A program made the position numbers and the translations under genes. A DNA stretch of 64,000 nucleotides from Microbacterium sp. LWO12-1.2 (GTDB lineage: Bacteria > Actinomycetota > Actinomycetes > Actinomycetales > Microbacteriaceae). This document shows positions 43,291 through 52,688 of the stretch, piece after piece. The notes beneath the pieces were generated by a model. That model searched no databases and was not told where the DNA came from. It saw nothing but the letters and a program-made list of their open reading frames with translations. The stretch is from the NCBI RefSeq assembly GCF_040675875.1, contig NZ_JBEGII010000001.1, positions 434,001-498,000 of the forward strand. The letters are read 5' to 3'. Each line of letters starts with the position of its first letter. Position 1 is the stretch's first letter.

Positions 43291-43322
43291 CGCTGCGCGA
43301 GACGTGACCCGGTCGTTCTGAC

Positions 43323-43336
43323 CCCCACAAGTGGGG
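43323..43336. promoter_or_regulatory. Perfect CCCCAC-AA-GTGGGG palindrome upstream of the AraC gene
   Basis: A 14-base perfect palindrome with a 2-base centre lies 39 bases before the AraC start and 32 after the TetR stop. The loop is too small for a hairpin terminator, so a protein operator is likelier. Confidence 0.45.
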
Positions 43337-43374
43337 CGTATGCTGTCCGTCACGCGATGAGGCGAGGAGGACGC

Positions 43375-44376
43375 ATGCACGACACGACGGGTTCAGCCCT
43401 GGCCGATCGCGTCGTCATCGACACCAGCGCCGTCGCGTCGACCGAGCGGTTCGAGATGTGGACGGATGCCGTCAACCGCAGTTTCGTGCCGCTGCGCGCC
43501 TGGTCGGCCGACCCCGAGACGAGGGCCCTGTTCGACGGCCGCCTGATCGCCCAGACCCTCGGGCCGATGTCGGTCAGCAGCGTCGCCGGATCGGCCGTGC
43601 GCGTGAGCAGGACCCGCTCGGAGATCGCCCGCGACGACCCCGGACACATCAAGCTCGGCGTGCAGCTGCGCGGGCACAGCACGATCATCCAGGACGGGCG
43701 GGATGCGGTGCTCGCGCCAGGGGACTTCGCGCTGTACGACACCACGCGCCCGTACTCGCTCGATTTCGACTCGTCCTTCCGCATGCTCGTCGTGATGTTC
43801 CCGATCGAGGCGTTGCGCATCGATCGCGGCAGGCTCCGGGGTCTGACGGCCTCCCGATTCTCCGGGCAGAGCGGCTCTGGCGCGATCGCGTCGGCGCTGC
43901 TCCGCGCATTCGACGGCGCGCTCGCTGACGGCACCCTGCAGAACCGGCTGCCGCTTTCAGACGCCGTGTTCGACATGGTCGCCGCCGCGTTGGGCGAGCG
44001 ACTCGACAGTGAGGGCGGTGTCGGCGAGGAGGCGCGGCGGCGTTCCCTGCTCGCCCGGGTCGAGCTCTACATCGCGGATCACCTCGGAGATGCCGAGCTC
44101 AGCGTCTCGGGGGTCGCTGCCGCGCACCATGTCTCGGTGCGCTACCTGCAGAAGCTGTTCGAGGAGAACAGCGACACCGTCAGCGGCTGGATCCGCGCGC
44201 GTCGTCTGGACGCCGCACGTCGTGACCTCGGCAACGTCACCCAGAACGAGCAGCAGATCTCCGCGATCGGTGCGCGCTGGGGCTTCACAGACGCCGCGTC
44301 CTTCGCCCGTGCGTTCCGCCAGCAGTTCGGCGTCTCGCCGAGCGAGTTCCGCGCCCATTCCGCCCCGGAGCACTGA
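43375..44376 (+). CDS. AraC-family transcriptional regulator
   Basis: This is a 333-aa regulator with an AraC-binding-like N-terminal domain (about 25-200, containing GVQLRGHSTIIQDGRDAVL and PGDFALYDTTRPYSLDFD) and a C-terminal double helix-turn-helix (about 225-330; LSVSGVAAAHHVSVRYLQKL and ISAIGARWGFTDAASFARAF, then FGVSPSEFR). ATG 43375 is chosen for GAGGAGG upstream. It precedes a GMC oxidoreductase on the same strand and probably activates it in response to an alcohol or its product. Regulators of this subtype accompany polyethylene-glycol and other primary-alcohol oxidation genes. Confidence 0.88.
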   Translation: MHDTTGSALADRVVIDTSAVASTERFEMWTDAVNRSFVPLRAWSADPETRALFDGRLIAQTLGPMSVSSVAGSAVRVSRTRSEIARDDPGHIKLGVQLRGHSTIIQDGRDAVLAPGDFALYDTTRPYSLDFDSSFRMLVVMFPIEALRIDRGRLRGLTASRFSGQSGSGAIASALLRAFDGALADGTLQNRLPLSDAVFDMVAAALGERLDSEGGVGEEARRRSLLARVELYIADHLGDAELSVSGVAAAHHVSVRYLQKLFEENSDTVSGWIRARRLDAARRDLGNVTQNEQQISAIGARWGFTDAASFARAFRQQFGVSPSEFRAHSAPEH

Positions 44377-44502
44377 CCGCCGGCATCCGTGCACGTGCGG
44401 CACACCGCCGTGCGCGCTGGAGCGGCCCCGTGCGCCTTACTCCGCGGGATGCTGGCCTCGTCAGCGGGCGAATCCGACGCCTGCCGTTCGAGGAGGAACG
44501 AG

Positions 44503-46035
44503 ATGACTGAGCTCACAGAGGTCGCCGACTACGTGGTCGTCGGCGCAGGTTCGGCCGGCAGCGCGATCGCGCGCCGGCTGGTGGATGCGGGCCGCACGGT
44601 CCACGTGATCGAGGCGGGCGCGCCGGATGTCGACCCGAACATCCACTCGCCGCAGGGATGGCCCGCGCTGCTGATGTCCGGCGACGACTGGGCGGTGATG
44701 ACCACCCCGCAGCAGCATCTGGGAGGGCGGGTGCTGTACTGGCCCCGCGGCAAGACGCTGGGCGGATCGAGCTCGCTCAACGGCATGATCTACATGCGGG
44801 GCGACCGCACCGACTACGACGGCTGGGTCGAGGCCGGCGCCGAGGGCTGGTCGTGGGACGAGGTGCAGCCGTACTTCCGCAAGTCAGAGGATCATGCCGA
44901 CGGCGCCGATGAGCACCACGGCGCTGGTGGACCGCTGCACGTCGAGCGCATCCCCGAGGATCACCGCAACCCGGTCGCCGCAGCGTTCGTGGAGGCCGCG
45001 ATCGCGAGCGGCATCCCCGCCACCGACGACTTCAATCGTGACACCCTCGACGGTGCCGGGTTCAACCACACCACCACCAAGGACGGCAAGCGCGCCTCCG
45101 CCTGGCAGGCGTTCGTGGCCCCGATCCTCGGGAACCCCGCGCTCGCCGTCACCACCGGCGCCCTCGTGCATCGCGTGCTCGTCGAGGACGGCGTCGCCGT
45201 CGGGGTGGAGTACTCGCTGGACGGCGTCGTGCATGTGGCCAGGGCGAACGCCGAGATCGTGCTGAGCGCGGGTGCGATCGGCTCCCCGGCCGTGCTGCTG
45301 CGCTCGGGCATCGGACCGCGGGCGCATCTCGACGAGCTCGGTATCGCTGTCGTCGCCGACCTGCCAGGGGTGGGGGAGAACCTGCACGACCATCTGCTGG
45401 TGAGCGTGATGTACGAGTCGATCGACCCGGTGCCGGCCGGCCGCTGGAACCTGCTGGAGAGCCAGCTCTACGCGCGCTCCTCGCAGGTCGAGGGGTCGGC
45501 GCCCGACCTGCAGCCGCTCTTCATCCACGTGCCGTACCCCACGGACGGCGGTGCCGCTCCGGCGCAGGGTTACACGATCGCCGCGGGGATCGTGCGTCCG
45601 TACTCGCGCGGCACGATCCGTCTCGCCTCGCCGGACGCCGCTGTGCCGCCGTTGACCGATCCGAACGTGTTCGCCGATGAGCGCGACCTCGAGGCCATGG
45701 TCGATGCGATCGAGCTGGTGCGCGGGGTGGGCGCGCAGGAGGCGTTCGCGCCGTTCCGCAAGGCGGAGTTCGCGCCGGGTTCCGCGGTGACGACGCGTGA
45801 TGAGCTGCGCGACTTCGCGCGGCGCACGGTCGGCACCTATCACCACCAGGTCGGCACATGCCGGATGGGTGTCGACGAGCAGGCGGTGGTCGATCCGCAG
45901 CTGCGCGTGCGCGAGGTGCGCGGACTCCGTGTCGCCGATGCGTCGGTGATGCCGTTCGTGCCGAGCGCCAACACGAACGCGCCGTCGATCATGATCGGCG
46001 AGCGAGCGGCGGATTTCCTGCTCGCCGCGGTCTGA
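44503..46035 (+). CDS. GMC-family FAD-dependent alcohol oxidase/dehydrogenase, paralogue 1
   Basis: This is a 510-aa flavoprotein with the FAD fold YVVVGAGSAGSAIARRLVDA (about 9-28), the GMC signature 1 region GKTLGGSSSLNGMIYMRGD (about 85) and signature 2 GAIGSPAVLLRSGIGP (about 260). The C-terminal catalytic region reads YHHQVGTCRMG, with the active His, followed by VADASVMPFVPSANTNAPSI. It oxidises a primary alcohol to an aldehyde (choline- or PEG-dehydrogenase-like). GAGGAGG precedes the ATG. It is preceded by an AraC regulator; aldehyde dehydrogenase paralogues at 35792 and 59066 could take the next step. Confidence 0.88.
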   Translation: MTELTEVADYVVVGAGSAGSAIARRLVDAGRTVHVIEAGAPDVDPNIHSPQGWPALLMSGDDWAVMTTPQQHLGGRVLYWPRGKTLGGSSSLNGMIYMRGDRTDYDGWVEAGAEGWSWDEVQPYFRKSEDHADGADEHHGAGGPLHVERIPEDHRNPVAAAFVEAAIASGIPATDDFNRDTLDGAGFNHTTTKDGKRASAWQAFVAPILGNPALAVTTGALVHRVLVEDGVAVGVEYSLDGVVHVARANAEIVLSAGAIGSPAVLLRSGIGPRAHLDELGIAVVADLPGVGENLHDHLLVSVMYESIDPVPAGRWNLLESQLYARSSQVEGSAPDLQPLFIHVPYPTDGGAAPAQGYTIAAGIVRPYSRGTIRLASPDAAVPPLTDPNVFADERDLEAMVDAIELVRGVGAQEAFAPFRKAEFAPGSAVTTRDELRDFARRTVGTYHHQVGTCRMGVDEQAVVDPQLRVREVRGLRVADASVMPFVPSANTNAPSIMIGERAADFLLAAV

Positions 46036-46089
46036 TCCAGCGCGGTCCGCTCCGGGCCTGCTGACCGGCCCGCGCCCGTCGGGGACGAT

Positions 46090-46857
46090 TCAGTCCTCGG
46101 CGGGCGCCACGCGTGGCGGCCACGATGTCGCCCCGAGTTCGCGGGAGATGTTGCGCGCCGTCTCGCGCAGCGCGTTGAGCACAGCATCCGACGCGGGGGC
46201 GTGCGACGTCGGCATCACCACGGCGACCGCGGCGACGATGTCGTTCGAGGCATCCGCGACGGGAGCGGCGACCGAGGACTCGCCCAGCACGGCCTCGTCC
46301 ATCTCGCTCGCGCTGCCGCGTTCGGCGATCGCCGGCAGTTCCAGGATGAGTCGTGCGACGTCGGTGATGGTGTCGCCGGTGAGGCTGCGCAGCGGCTGTT
46401 CGAACACGCTCCGCTGGAAGTCCTGGTCGTAGGCGAGCAGCACCTTGCCCATCGCCGAGGCGTGTGCGGGGATCGCGACGCCGGTCTCCAGCATCTGCTG
46501 GCTGTCGTCGGGGCGCAGGTCGTGATGGATCACGAGCACCTCGTGGAAGTGCGGTGCGCCGAGTCGTACCGGCAGGCTGGTGCGTCGCGCGAGCTCCTGC
46601 GTCCAGCGCATCGCCCTCGCGCGCACGTCGAGCGTGTCTAGGTAGACGTTGCTGAGCCGCAGCAGCGTGGGGCCGAGCATGTACCGCTGCCCACCGCGCT
46701 CCTTGGCGACGAGCCCGTGCGCGCGGAGCGACTTGACGATGCCGTGCACGGTCGACGGCGGAAGGCTCAGCGCGGCCGCGAGATCGGTGATGCCGAGGTG
46801 GCGGGCGCCCTGCAGCAGTTCGAGCACCTTCGCGGCGCGGTCGATGGCCTGGATCAC
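46090..46857 (-). CDS. IclR-family regulator divergent from the dha operon
   Basis: This is a 255-aa IclR protein with an N-terminal winged helix (MIQAIDRAAKVLELLQGARH, then LAAALSLPPSTVHGIVKSL, about 1-65) and an effector domain with IPAHASAMGKVLLA (about 128). GTG 46857 with AGAGGA upstream is the likely start; longer frames run through the dha promoter. Its divergent position to dhaK suggests control of dihydroxyacetone use, as glycerol/dihydroxyacetone operons often have an IclR or AraC regulator. Confidence 0.87.
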   Translation of the reverse strand: MIQAIDRAAKVLELLQGARHLGITDLAAALSLPPSTVHGIVKSLRAHGLVAKERGGQRYMLGPTLLRLSNVYLDTLDVRARAMRWTQELARRTSLPVRLGAPHFHEVLVIHHDLRPDDSQQMLETGVAIPAHASAMGKVLLAYDQDFQRSVFEQPLRSLTGDTITDVARLILELPAIAERGSASEMDEAVLGESSVAAPVADASNDIVAAVAVVMPTSHAPASDAVLNALRETARNISRELGATSWPPRVAPAED

Positions 46858-46920
46858 TCGGCCGTCCTCTCTTCCGGTTCCTCGTCGAGCCGGCGTCTGC
46901 GTCGGGCTTCCGGATTGATC

Positions 46921-46984
46921 TTGACAAGCCGACTGGCTCCGAGCATATTCGACATTAACGAATTGCTTTCCGATTTTCGCGAAA
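46921..46984 (+). promoter_or_regulatory. Candidate dha promoter and operator
   Basis: TTGACA (46921-46926), a 17-base spacer and CATATT (46944-46949) make a good vegetative promoter reading toward dhaK. Downstream, TTTCGCGAAA (46975-46984) is a perfect 10-base palindrome well placed to block it, possibly the IclR site. Confidence 0.6.
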
Positions 46985-47005
46985 GAGATCAAAGGAGATC
47001 GCACG

Positions 47006-47998
<993 letters not shown>

Positions 47999-48097
47999 GC
48001 AGACCTCGTTGAGCAGCTCCGGTCGCGGGAAGGCACCGGTTCGGCTTCATGAGCATCATCTTCCGCGCCCCGGAACCGACAGAAGGATAGAACCTGC

Positions 48098-48742
48098 ATG
48101 ACTGACACCATCGGAACCACCACCCTGCTCGACTGGATCACTCGCTTCCGTGACGCGGTGGTCGAGAAGCGGGACTGGCTCACCGAGCTCGACTCCGCGA
48201 TCGGCGACGCGGACCACGGCTCGAACATGGCGCGCGGCATGACCGCCGTCGTCGAGAAGCTGGATGCGGGTGCGCCCGCCACCGCGGACGAACTGCTCAA
48301 AGGCGTCGGCATGACGCTAGTCAGCTCGGTCGGCGGCGCGAGCGGTCCGCTCTACGGCACGCTCTTCCTGCGGATGGGGATGACGGCGGGCGCGGTGAGT
48401 GAACTGGATGCGGCGGGCCTCGCCGGCGCGCTGCGGGCGGGGCTCGAGGGCATCGTCGCGCGCGGCAAGGCGGAAGCCGGGGACAAGACGATGTTCGACG
48501 CGATGTCTCCCGCGGTCGATGCCTTCGACGCTGCGATCGCCGGGGGAGCGGATCTCGCATCCGCTTCTCGCAGCGCTGCCGACGCCGCGGCGGCAGGGCG
48601 CGATGCGACCCTCCCGCTGGTCGCCCGCAAGGGCCGCGCCAGCTACTTGGGTGAGCGGAGCGCCGGCCACCTCGACCCGGGGGCGGCATCGACCGCGATC
48701 CTGTTCGACACGCTCGCCGCCGCGATCGCCGGCAGTTCCTGA
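48098..48742 (+). CDS. dhaL: PTS-dependent dihydroxyacetone kinase, ADP-binding subunit
   Basis: This is a 214-aa DhaL with the nucleotide/Mg loop LDSAIGDADHGSNMARGM (about 31-48), VGGASGPLYGTLFLRMG (about 74) and the C-terminal RASYLGERSAGHLDPGAAST segment. It holds a permanently bound ADP/ATP that phosphorylates dihydroxyacetone on DhaK. Its stop overlaps the dhaM start by one base. Confidence 0.95.
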   Translation: MTDTIGTTTLLDWITRFRDAVVEKRDWLTELDSAIGDADHGSNMARGMTAVVEKLDAGAPATADELLKGVGMTLVSSVGGASGPLYGTLFLRMGMTAGAVSELDAAGLAGALRAGLEGIVARGKAEAGDKTMFDAMSPAVDAFDAAIAGGADLASASRSAADAAAAGRDATLPLVARKGRASYLGERSAGHLDPGAASTAILFDTLAAAIAGSS

Positions 48743-51216
48743 TGATCGGCATCGTCGCCGTCTCCCACAGCGCACGGCTCGGGGAGGCGGCTCTCGAGCT
48801 TGCCCTCCAGATGGTGCAGGGCGCAGGGGTGCGCGTGCAGGTGGCTGCCGGGGCGGGGACGGATGCCGATGGCACGCCGATCCTCGGAACGGATGCCGTC
48901 GCGGTCGCTGCCGCGATCGATGAGCTGGCCGGAGACTGCGACGGGGTGCTGGTGCTGATGGACCTCGGCTCCGCGGTGCTCAGCGCAGAGCTCGCACTGG
49001 AGCTGCGCATGAGCGACGTGCCCGTGCGCCTGGCGCCGGCGCCGTTCGTCGAGGGACTGCTCGCCGCCGTGGTGTCGGCCGCAGCGGGAGGTTCCCTCGA
49101 TGCGGTCGCCGCCGAGGCCTCAGCGGCACTCGGGGCGAAGACGGGGCAGCTCGGGGAAGAGGCCCCGGTGCCCACCTCCGCGGATACGCGGCCCGCCTCG
49201 GGCGAGGCGCAGACGCTCCGCGTGCGGGTGCGCAATCCGCTCGGCATCCATGCACGGCCCGCGGCACTGATCGCCGAGGCGTCCGCCGGTGCGGATGTGC
49301 GGCTGCGTCGTCTGCCCGACGGTCCTGAGGCTTCGGCGGCGAGCCTGTCGCGCCTGCTCGTGCTGGGCGCGCGGCAGGGTGACGAACTCGAGCTCTCGGC
49401 GCACGGCCCCGCAGCGGCGGCTGCCCTCGAGCGACTCGCGACCCTGTTCGACGACGGATTCGGTGAGGGGACGGCGGTCGCGTCTGCTCCTGCCGGGGCG
49501 GTGTCGGTCTCGGAGCCAGTGGTGGCGCCGGTGCCGCACGAGCCGATCGCTTCCGGAACGGTGCTCCGAGGGCGCGGAGTGAGCCCTGGCAGCGTCGCCG
49601 CGCCGGTGCGGCATCTCGCTCCCGCGCTTCCGGAACCCGATGCCGCCGTGACCATCCCGGCGGATGAGCGCGAGACCGAGGCCTCGGCGATCGAATGGGC
49701 CGCCGTGGCCGTCGCCGATCAGCTGCGATCTCGCACTGCGCAGGCGACTGGCGAGACGAGGGCGATCCTCGACGCGTCCCGCCTGCTGGCCTCGGACCCC
49801 GAGCTGGTGTCGGAGGCGACCGCGCTCGTGCGCGGCAAGGGCCGGAGCGCTGCCAGAGCCGTCTGGGAGACGGCCGGTGCGCACGAGAAGAGCATCGCTG
49901 CACTCGGCGGACGGATGGCGGAGCGCGTCGCCGACATCCGCGACGTCCGCGACCGGATCATCGCCGAGATCCTCGAGGTCGACATGCCCGGAGTGCCCGA
50001 GAGCGATGAGCCCTTCGTGCTCGTGGCAGCAGATCTCGCTCCCGCCGACACCGCCGCCCTGGAGGGCGGCCAGTGCGTGGCGCTCGTCACCGAACAGGGC
50101 GGTCCGACGTCGCACACCGCGATCATCGCCCGATCGCTCGGGTTGCCCGCCATCGTCGGCGTCTCCGGCGCGACAGTGATCCTCGACGCGGCCGTGGTGC
50201 TGGTGGACGGCGATCGAGGCACGGTCGAGGTGGACCCGGCGGAGTCGAGTATCGCGGCGGCCATGGCCGCCGCGACCGTCGTGCCTTTCGACGGTGAGGG
50301 AGCACTCGCAGACGGACGCCGTGTGGCGCTGCTCGCGAACGTCGGTGGCGCGACGGATGCCGTGAACGCCGCAGCGGCGAACGCCGAGGGCGTCGGCCTG
50401 TTCCGCACCGAGTTCTGCTTTCTCGACCGTGTGGATGCCCCGACCGTCGATGAGCAGGTCGCTGCCTACCGCGGCGTGCTCGCCGCGTTCCCCGGCCGTA
50501 AGGTCGTCGTCCGCACTCTCGACGCCGGCAGCGACAAGCCCCTCCCGTTCGCGAACGCAGATCATGAGGACAACCCGGCGCTCGGCGTGCGTGGCCTGCG
50601 CATCGCGCGACGCACCCCCGCCCTGCTCGACGATCAGCTCCGCGCGCTCGCGCAGGCGGCCGAAGCGGAATCCGCGCTGGTCGAGGTGATGGCCCCCATG
50701 GTCGCGACTGTGGATGAGGCGAGAGAGTTCGCCGACCGTGCGCGCGCGGTCGGCCTCACCCGCGTCGGCATCATGATCGAGACGCCCTCCGCCGCTCTGC
50801 TGGCCGCCGAGCTGTTCGAGGTCGTCGACTTCGTCAGTCTGGGCACCAACGACCTGGCGCAGTACACGCTCGCGGCGGATCGGCTGCTCAGCGACCTCGG
50901 TGATCTGAACGATCCGTGGCAGCCGGCCGTGCTCCGTCTGATCGGCATGGTCGGGGAGGCGGGGCGTGCGGCCGGGAAGCCGGTCGGTGTCTGCGGAGAG
51001 GCAGGGGGAGACCCCGCACTGGCGGCGGTGCTCATCGGGCTCGGCGTCACGTCCCTGTCGATGACTCCGCGCTCGCTCGGACGCGTGGCCGCAGCGCTCG
51101 CCGCAGTGACCGAAGACGTCTGCCGGACGGCCGCAGAGGCGGTGTTGGAGGCGGCTACAGCGGATGATGCCAGGGCTGCGACGTCCGCCGTTCTCGCCGG
51201 CTCAGACCGCCCCTGA
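48742..51216 (+). CDS. dhaM: DhaM-HPr-enzyme I fusion phosphotransferase
   Basis: This is an 824-aa three-part phosphotransferase. Residues 1-135 are a DhaM (EIIA-mannose-like) domain with phospho-His in VAVSHSARLGE (His9). Residues ~155-245 are HPr with NPLGIHARPAALIAEASA (His170). Residues ~270-824 are enzyme I: the swivelling domain with EQGGPTSHTAIIARSLGLPA (His459) and the PEP-binding barrel with GLFRTEFCFL and SLGTNDLAQYTLAADR. It moves phosphate from PEP to ADP on DhaL through a single chain, so it needs no general PTS proteins. All three histidines are present, so it looks functional. Confidence 0.94.
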   Translation: MIGIVAVSHSARLGEAALELALQMVQGAGVRVQVAAGAGTDADGTPILGTDAVAVAAAIDELAGDCDGVLVLMDLGSAVLSAELALELRMSDVPVRLAPAPFVEGLLAAVVSAAAGGSLDAVAAEASAALGAKTGQLGEEAPVPTSADTRPASGEAQTLRVRVRNPLGIHARPAALIAEASAGADVRLRRLPDGPEASAASLSRLLVLGARQGDELELSAHGPAAAAALERLATLFDDGFGEGTAVASAPAGAVSVSEPVVAPVPHEPIASGTVLRGRGVSPGSVAAPVRHLAPALPEPDAAVTIPADERETEASAIEWAAVAVADQLRSRTAQATGETRAILDASRLLASDPELVSEATALVRGKGRSAARAVWETAGAHEKSIAALGGRMAERVADIRDVRDRIIAEILEVDMPGVPESDEPFVLVAADLAPADTAALEGGQCVALVTEQGGPTSHTAIIARSLGLPAIVGVSGATVILDAAVVLVDGDRGTVEVDPAESSIAAAMAAATVVPFDGEGALADGRRVALLANVGGATDAVNAAAANAEGVGLFRTEFCFLDRVDAPTVDEQVAAYRGVLAAFPGRKVVVRTLDAGSDKPLPFANADHEDNPALGVRGLRIARRTPALLDDQLRALAQAAEAESALVEVMAPMVATVDEAREFADRARAVGLTRVGIMIETPSAALLAAELFEVVDFVSLGTNDLAQYTLAADRLLSDLGDLNDPWQPAVLRLIGMVGEAGRAAGKPVGVCGEAGGDPALAAVLIGLGVTSLSMTPRSLGRVAAALAAVTEDVCRTAAEAVLEAATADDARAATSAVLAGSDRP

Positions 51217-51380
51217 CGGCATCACACCGACCGCTCGCGGCACTATATACGTCGCGCGGCATGGGATCCGTATCGTTGTGATCGCGACACTCCTGAAAGC
51301 ATGCGCTTCGCCGTGCGCGACCCCTAAGCTCGGAGCCATACGCGCCCAGGAGCGCGACTCGAGAAGCCGGGGGGCTCCGC
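51217..51380. other. Intergenic region between dhaM and a lipoprotein gene
   Basis: 164 bases with no recognisable gene. A more AT-rich stretch (CACTATATACG, 51240-51250) may contain a promoter for the following lipoprotein gene. Confidence 0.4.
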
Positions 51381-52667
51381 ATGACACGGTCCACATCCAT
51401 CCGCACGATCGGGGTCATCGGAGCCGTTCTGGCTGCCGCGGCTCTGGGGCTCGCGGCTTGCGCCCCGGAACCCGTGCCCGCGACCTCGCCGTCTCCTTCC
51501 GCGTCCACGAGTCCGGAACCGTACAACGGGCCAGCGGTCTTCGTCGGGGACGAGCTCGACCTGCTGCTGCTCACGCCTGAGGAGATCGCGCGGGTGCTGC
51601 CAGGGGCCACCGAGATCAGCGACCCGTCATCGACTCTGGAACAGATCTCGGATGGAGGAGGACCGGAACCGGCACCCGCGATCTGCTTCGCGTTGTTCGC
51701 CGAGCAGTCGCTGCGGAGCGTCGGTTCGCGCACGGTGTCGTGGGACGTCCCCGCAGACCCGGAGGTGGGCATCGGGCGACTGCACGTCCTCCAGTTCGCG
51801 GACGAGGCCCAAGCACAGGCCCGGATGGACCAGCTCGTGGCCGCGGCGGAGCAATGCGCGAGGTTCGACTACAACGGGCCGGCGATCTTCGACTCCGTCA
51901 CAGCTGAACCCGGTGACAACGCTCGCGCCTTCGCAGGCACTCTCAGCATCGACGAGATCGAGGGCGGAGGGAGCATGTTCCATGCCTTCGCTGCCGTCGG
52001 CAACGTGATCGTGCAGCTGTGGCACCCCACACTTCCAGAGAGCCCGGCCGATGCGCAGGCGACCGCCGACCTTCTCCGCGACCGCGCGGAGGAAGCGCGC
52101 GCGGCGCTCTTCGAAGATCTGACGGCGAACCCGCCCACGCCCGAGCAGCCGCCCACGACAGACGCCGCGGCGCCGTGGGGCGAATGGCCCATCACAGCGG
52201 ACGGCGTGGGACCGATCCTCCTCTCGGACACCGTCGACGTAGCACTCGCCGCTGTCGAAGGCGCTCAGGTCCAGGAGCCGACGTATGACGGCGGCCCGTG
52301 GACGCTCACCAACGCCGACGGATCCGCGTCGATGCAGATCGACGTGCAGGAGGAGGACGACACCAAGATCTCCTCGATCACTGTCGGCAACTCGCGCACG
52401 CACGACGAGGCCGTCCAGGACGGAACCGTGCTCCCGTCGCGCGGCGATGTGCGGGTCGGAGCTCTCGTCGCCGACGCCGTCGCCGCCTATCCCGGCGGCA
52501 CTTCGGTGAGCGTCGTGTCGTCCGGCGACGAATGGTATGACGCGTCCACACGGGACGGGCATGTGTTCCGCTTCCGCACCGATCGGGCTGCATCGGATCC
52601 TGCTGCTGTCATCGTCGGGATCACGGTCGCGGATGCGACAATGTGGCCGACGCCCGACTTCAGGTGA
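51381..52667 (+). CDS. Secreted lipoprotein, sensor- or binding-domain-like, function unknown
   Basis: This is a 428-aa lipoprotein with a twin-charged N-terminus and hydrophobic segment IGVIGAVLAAAALGLAAC, giving the LAAC lipobox at about residue 26, followed by a Pro/Ser linker. The body has two parts. About residues 60-240 (DLLLLTPEEIARVLPGATEI onwards) resemble the PknH-like extracellular sensor fold. About 265-428 (WPITADGVGPILLSDTVDVA, then GDVRVGALVADAVAAYPGGT) form two small alpha-beta repeats found in actinobacterial secreted proteins. No catalytic motif is visible. It is monocistronic, convergent with the bkd operon. Confidence 0.78.
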   Translation: MTRSTSIRTIGVIGAVLAAAALGLAACAPEPVPATSPSPSASTSPEPYNGPAVFVGDELDLLLLTPEEIARVLPGATEISDPSSTLEQISDGGGPEPAPAICFALFAEQSLRSVGSRTVSWDVPADPEVGIGRLHVLQFADEAQAQARMDQLVAAAEQCARFDYNGPAIFDSVTAEPGDNARAFAGTLSIDEIEGGGSMFHAFAAVGNVIVQLWHPTLPESPADAQATADLLRDRAEEARAALFEDLTANPPTPEQPPTTDAAAPWGEWPITADGVGPILLSDTVDVALAAVEGAQVQEPTYDGGPWTLTNADGSASMQIDVQEEDDTKISSITVGNSRTHDEAVQDGTVLPSRGDVRVGALVADAVAAYPGGTSVSVVSSGDEWYDASTRDGHVFRFRTDRAASDPAAVIVGITVADATMWPTPDFR

Positions 52668-52688
52668 CCCTGCGGCGTCGGCTTCGCC

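Noticed and set aside
43309..43320. CCGGTCGTT before the AraC gene as another PaaR box.
   Set aside because: Only the left core fits; the right half-site does not match. Too weak to list.
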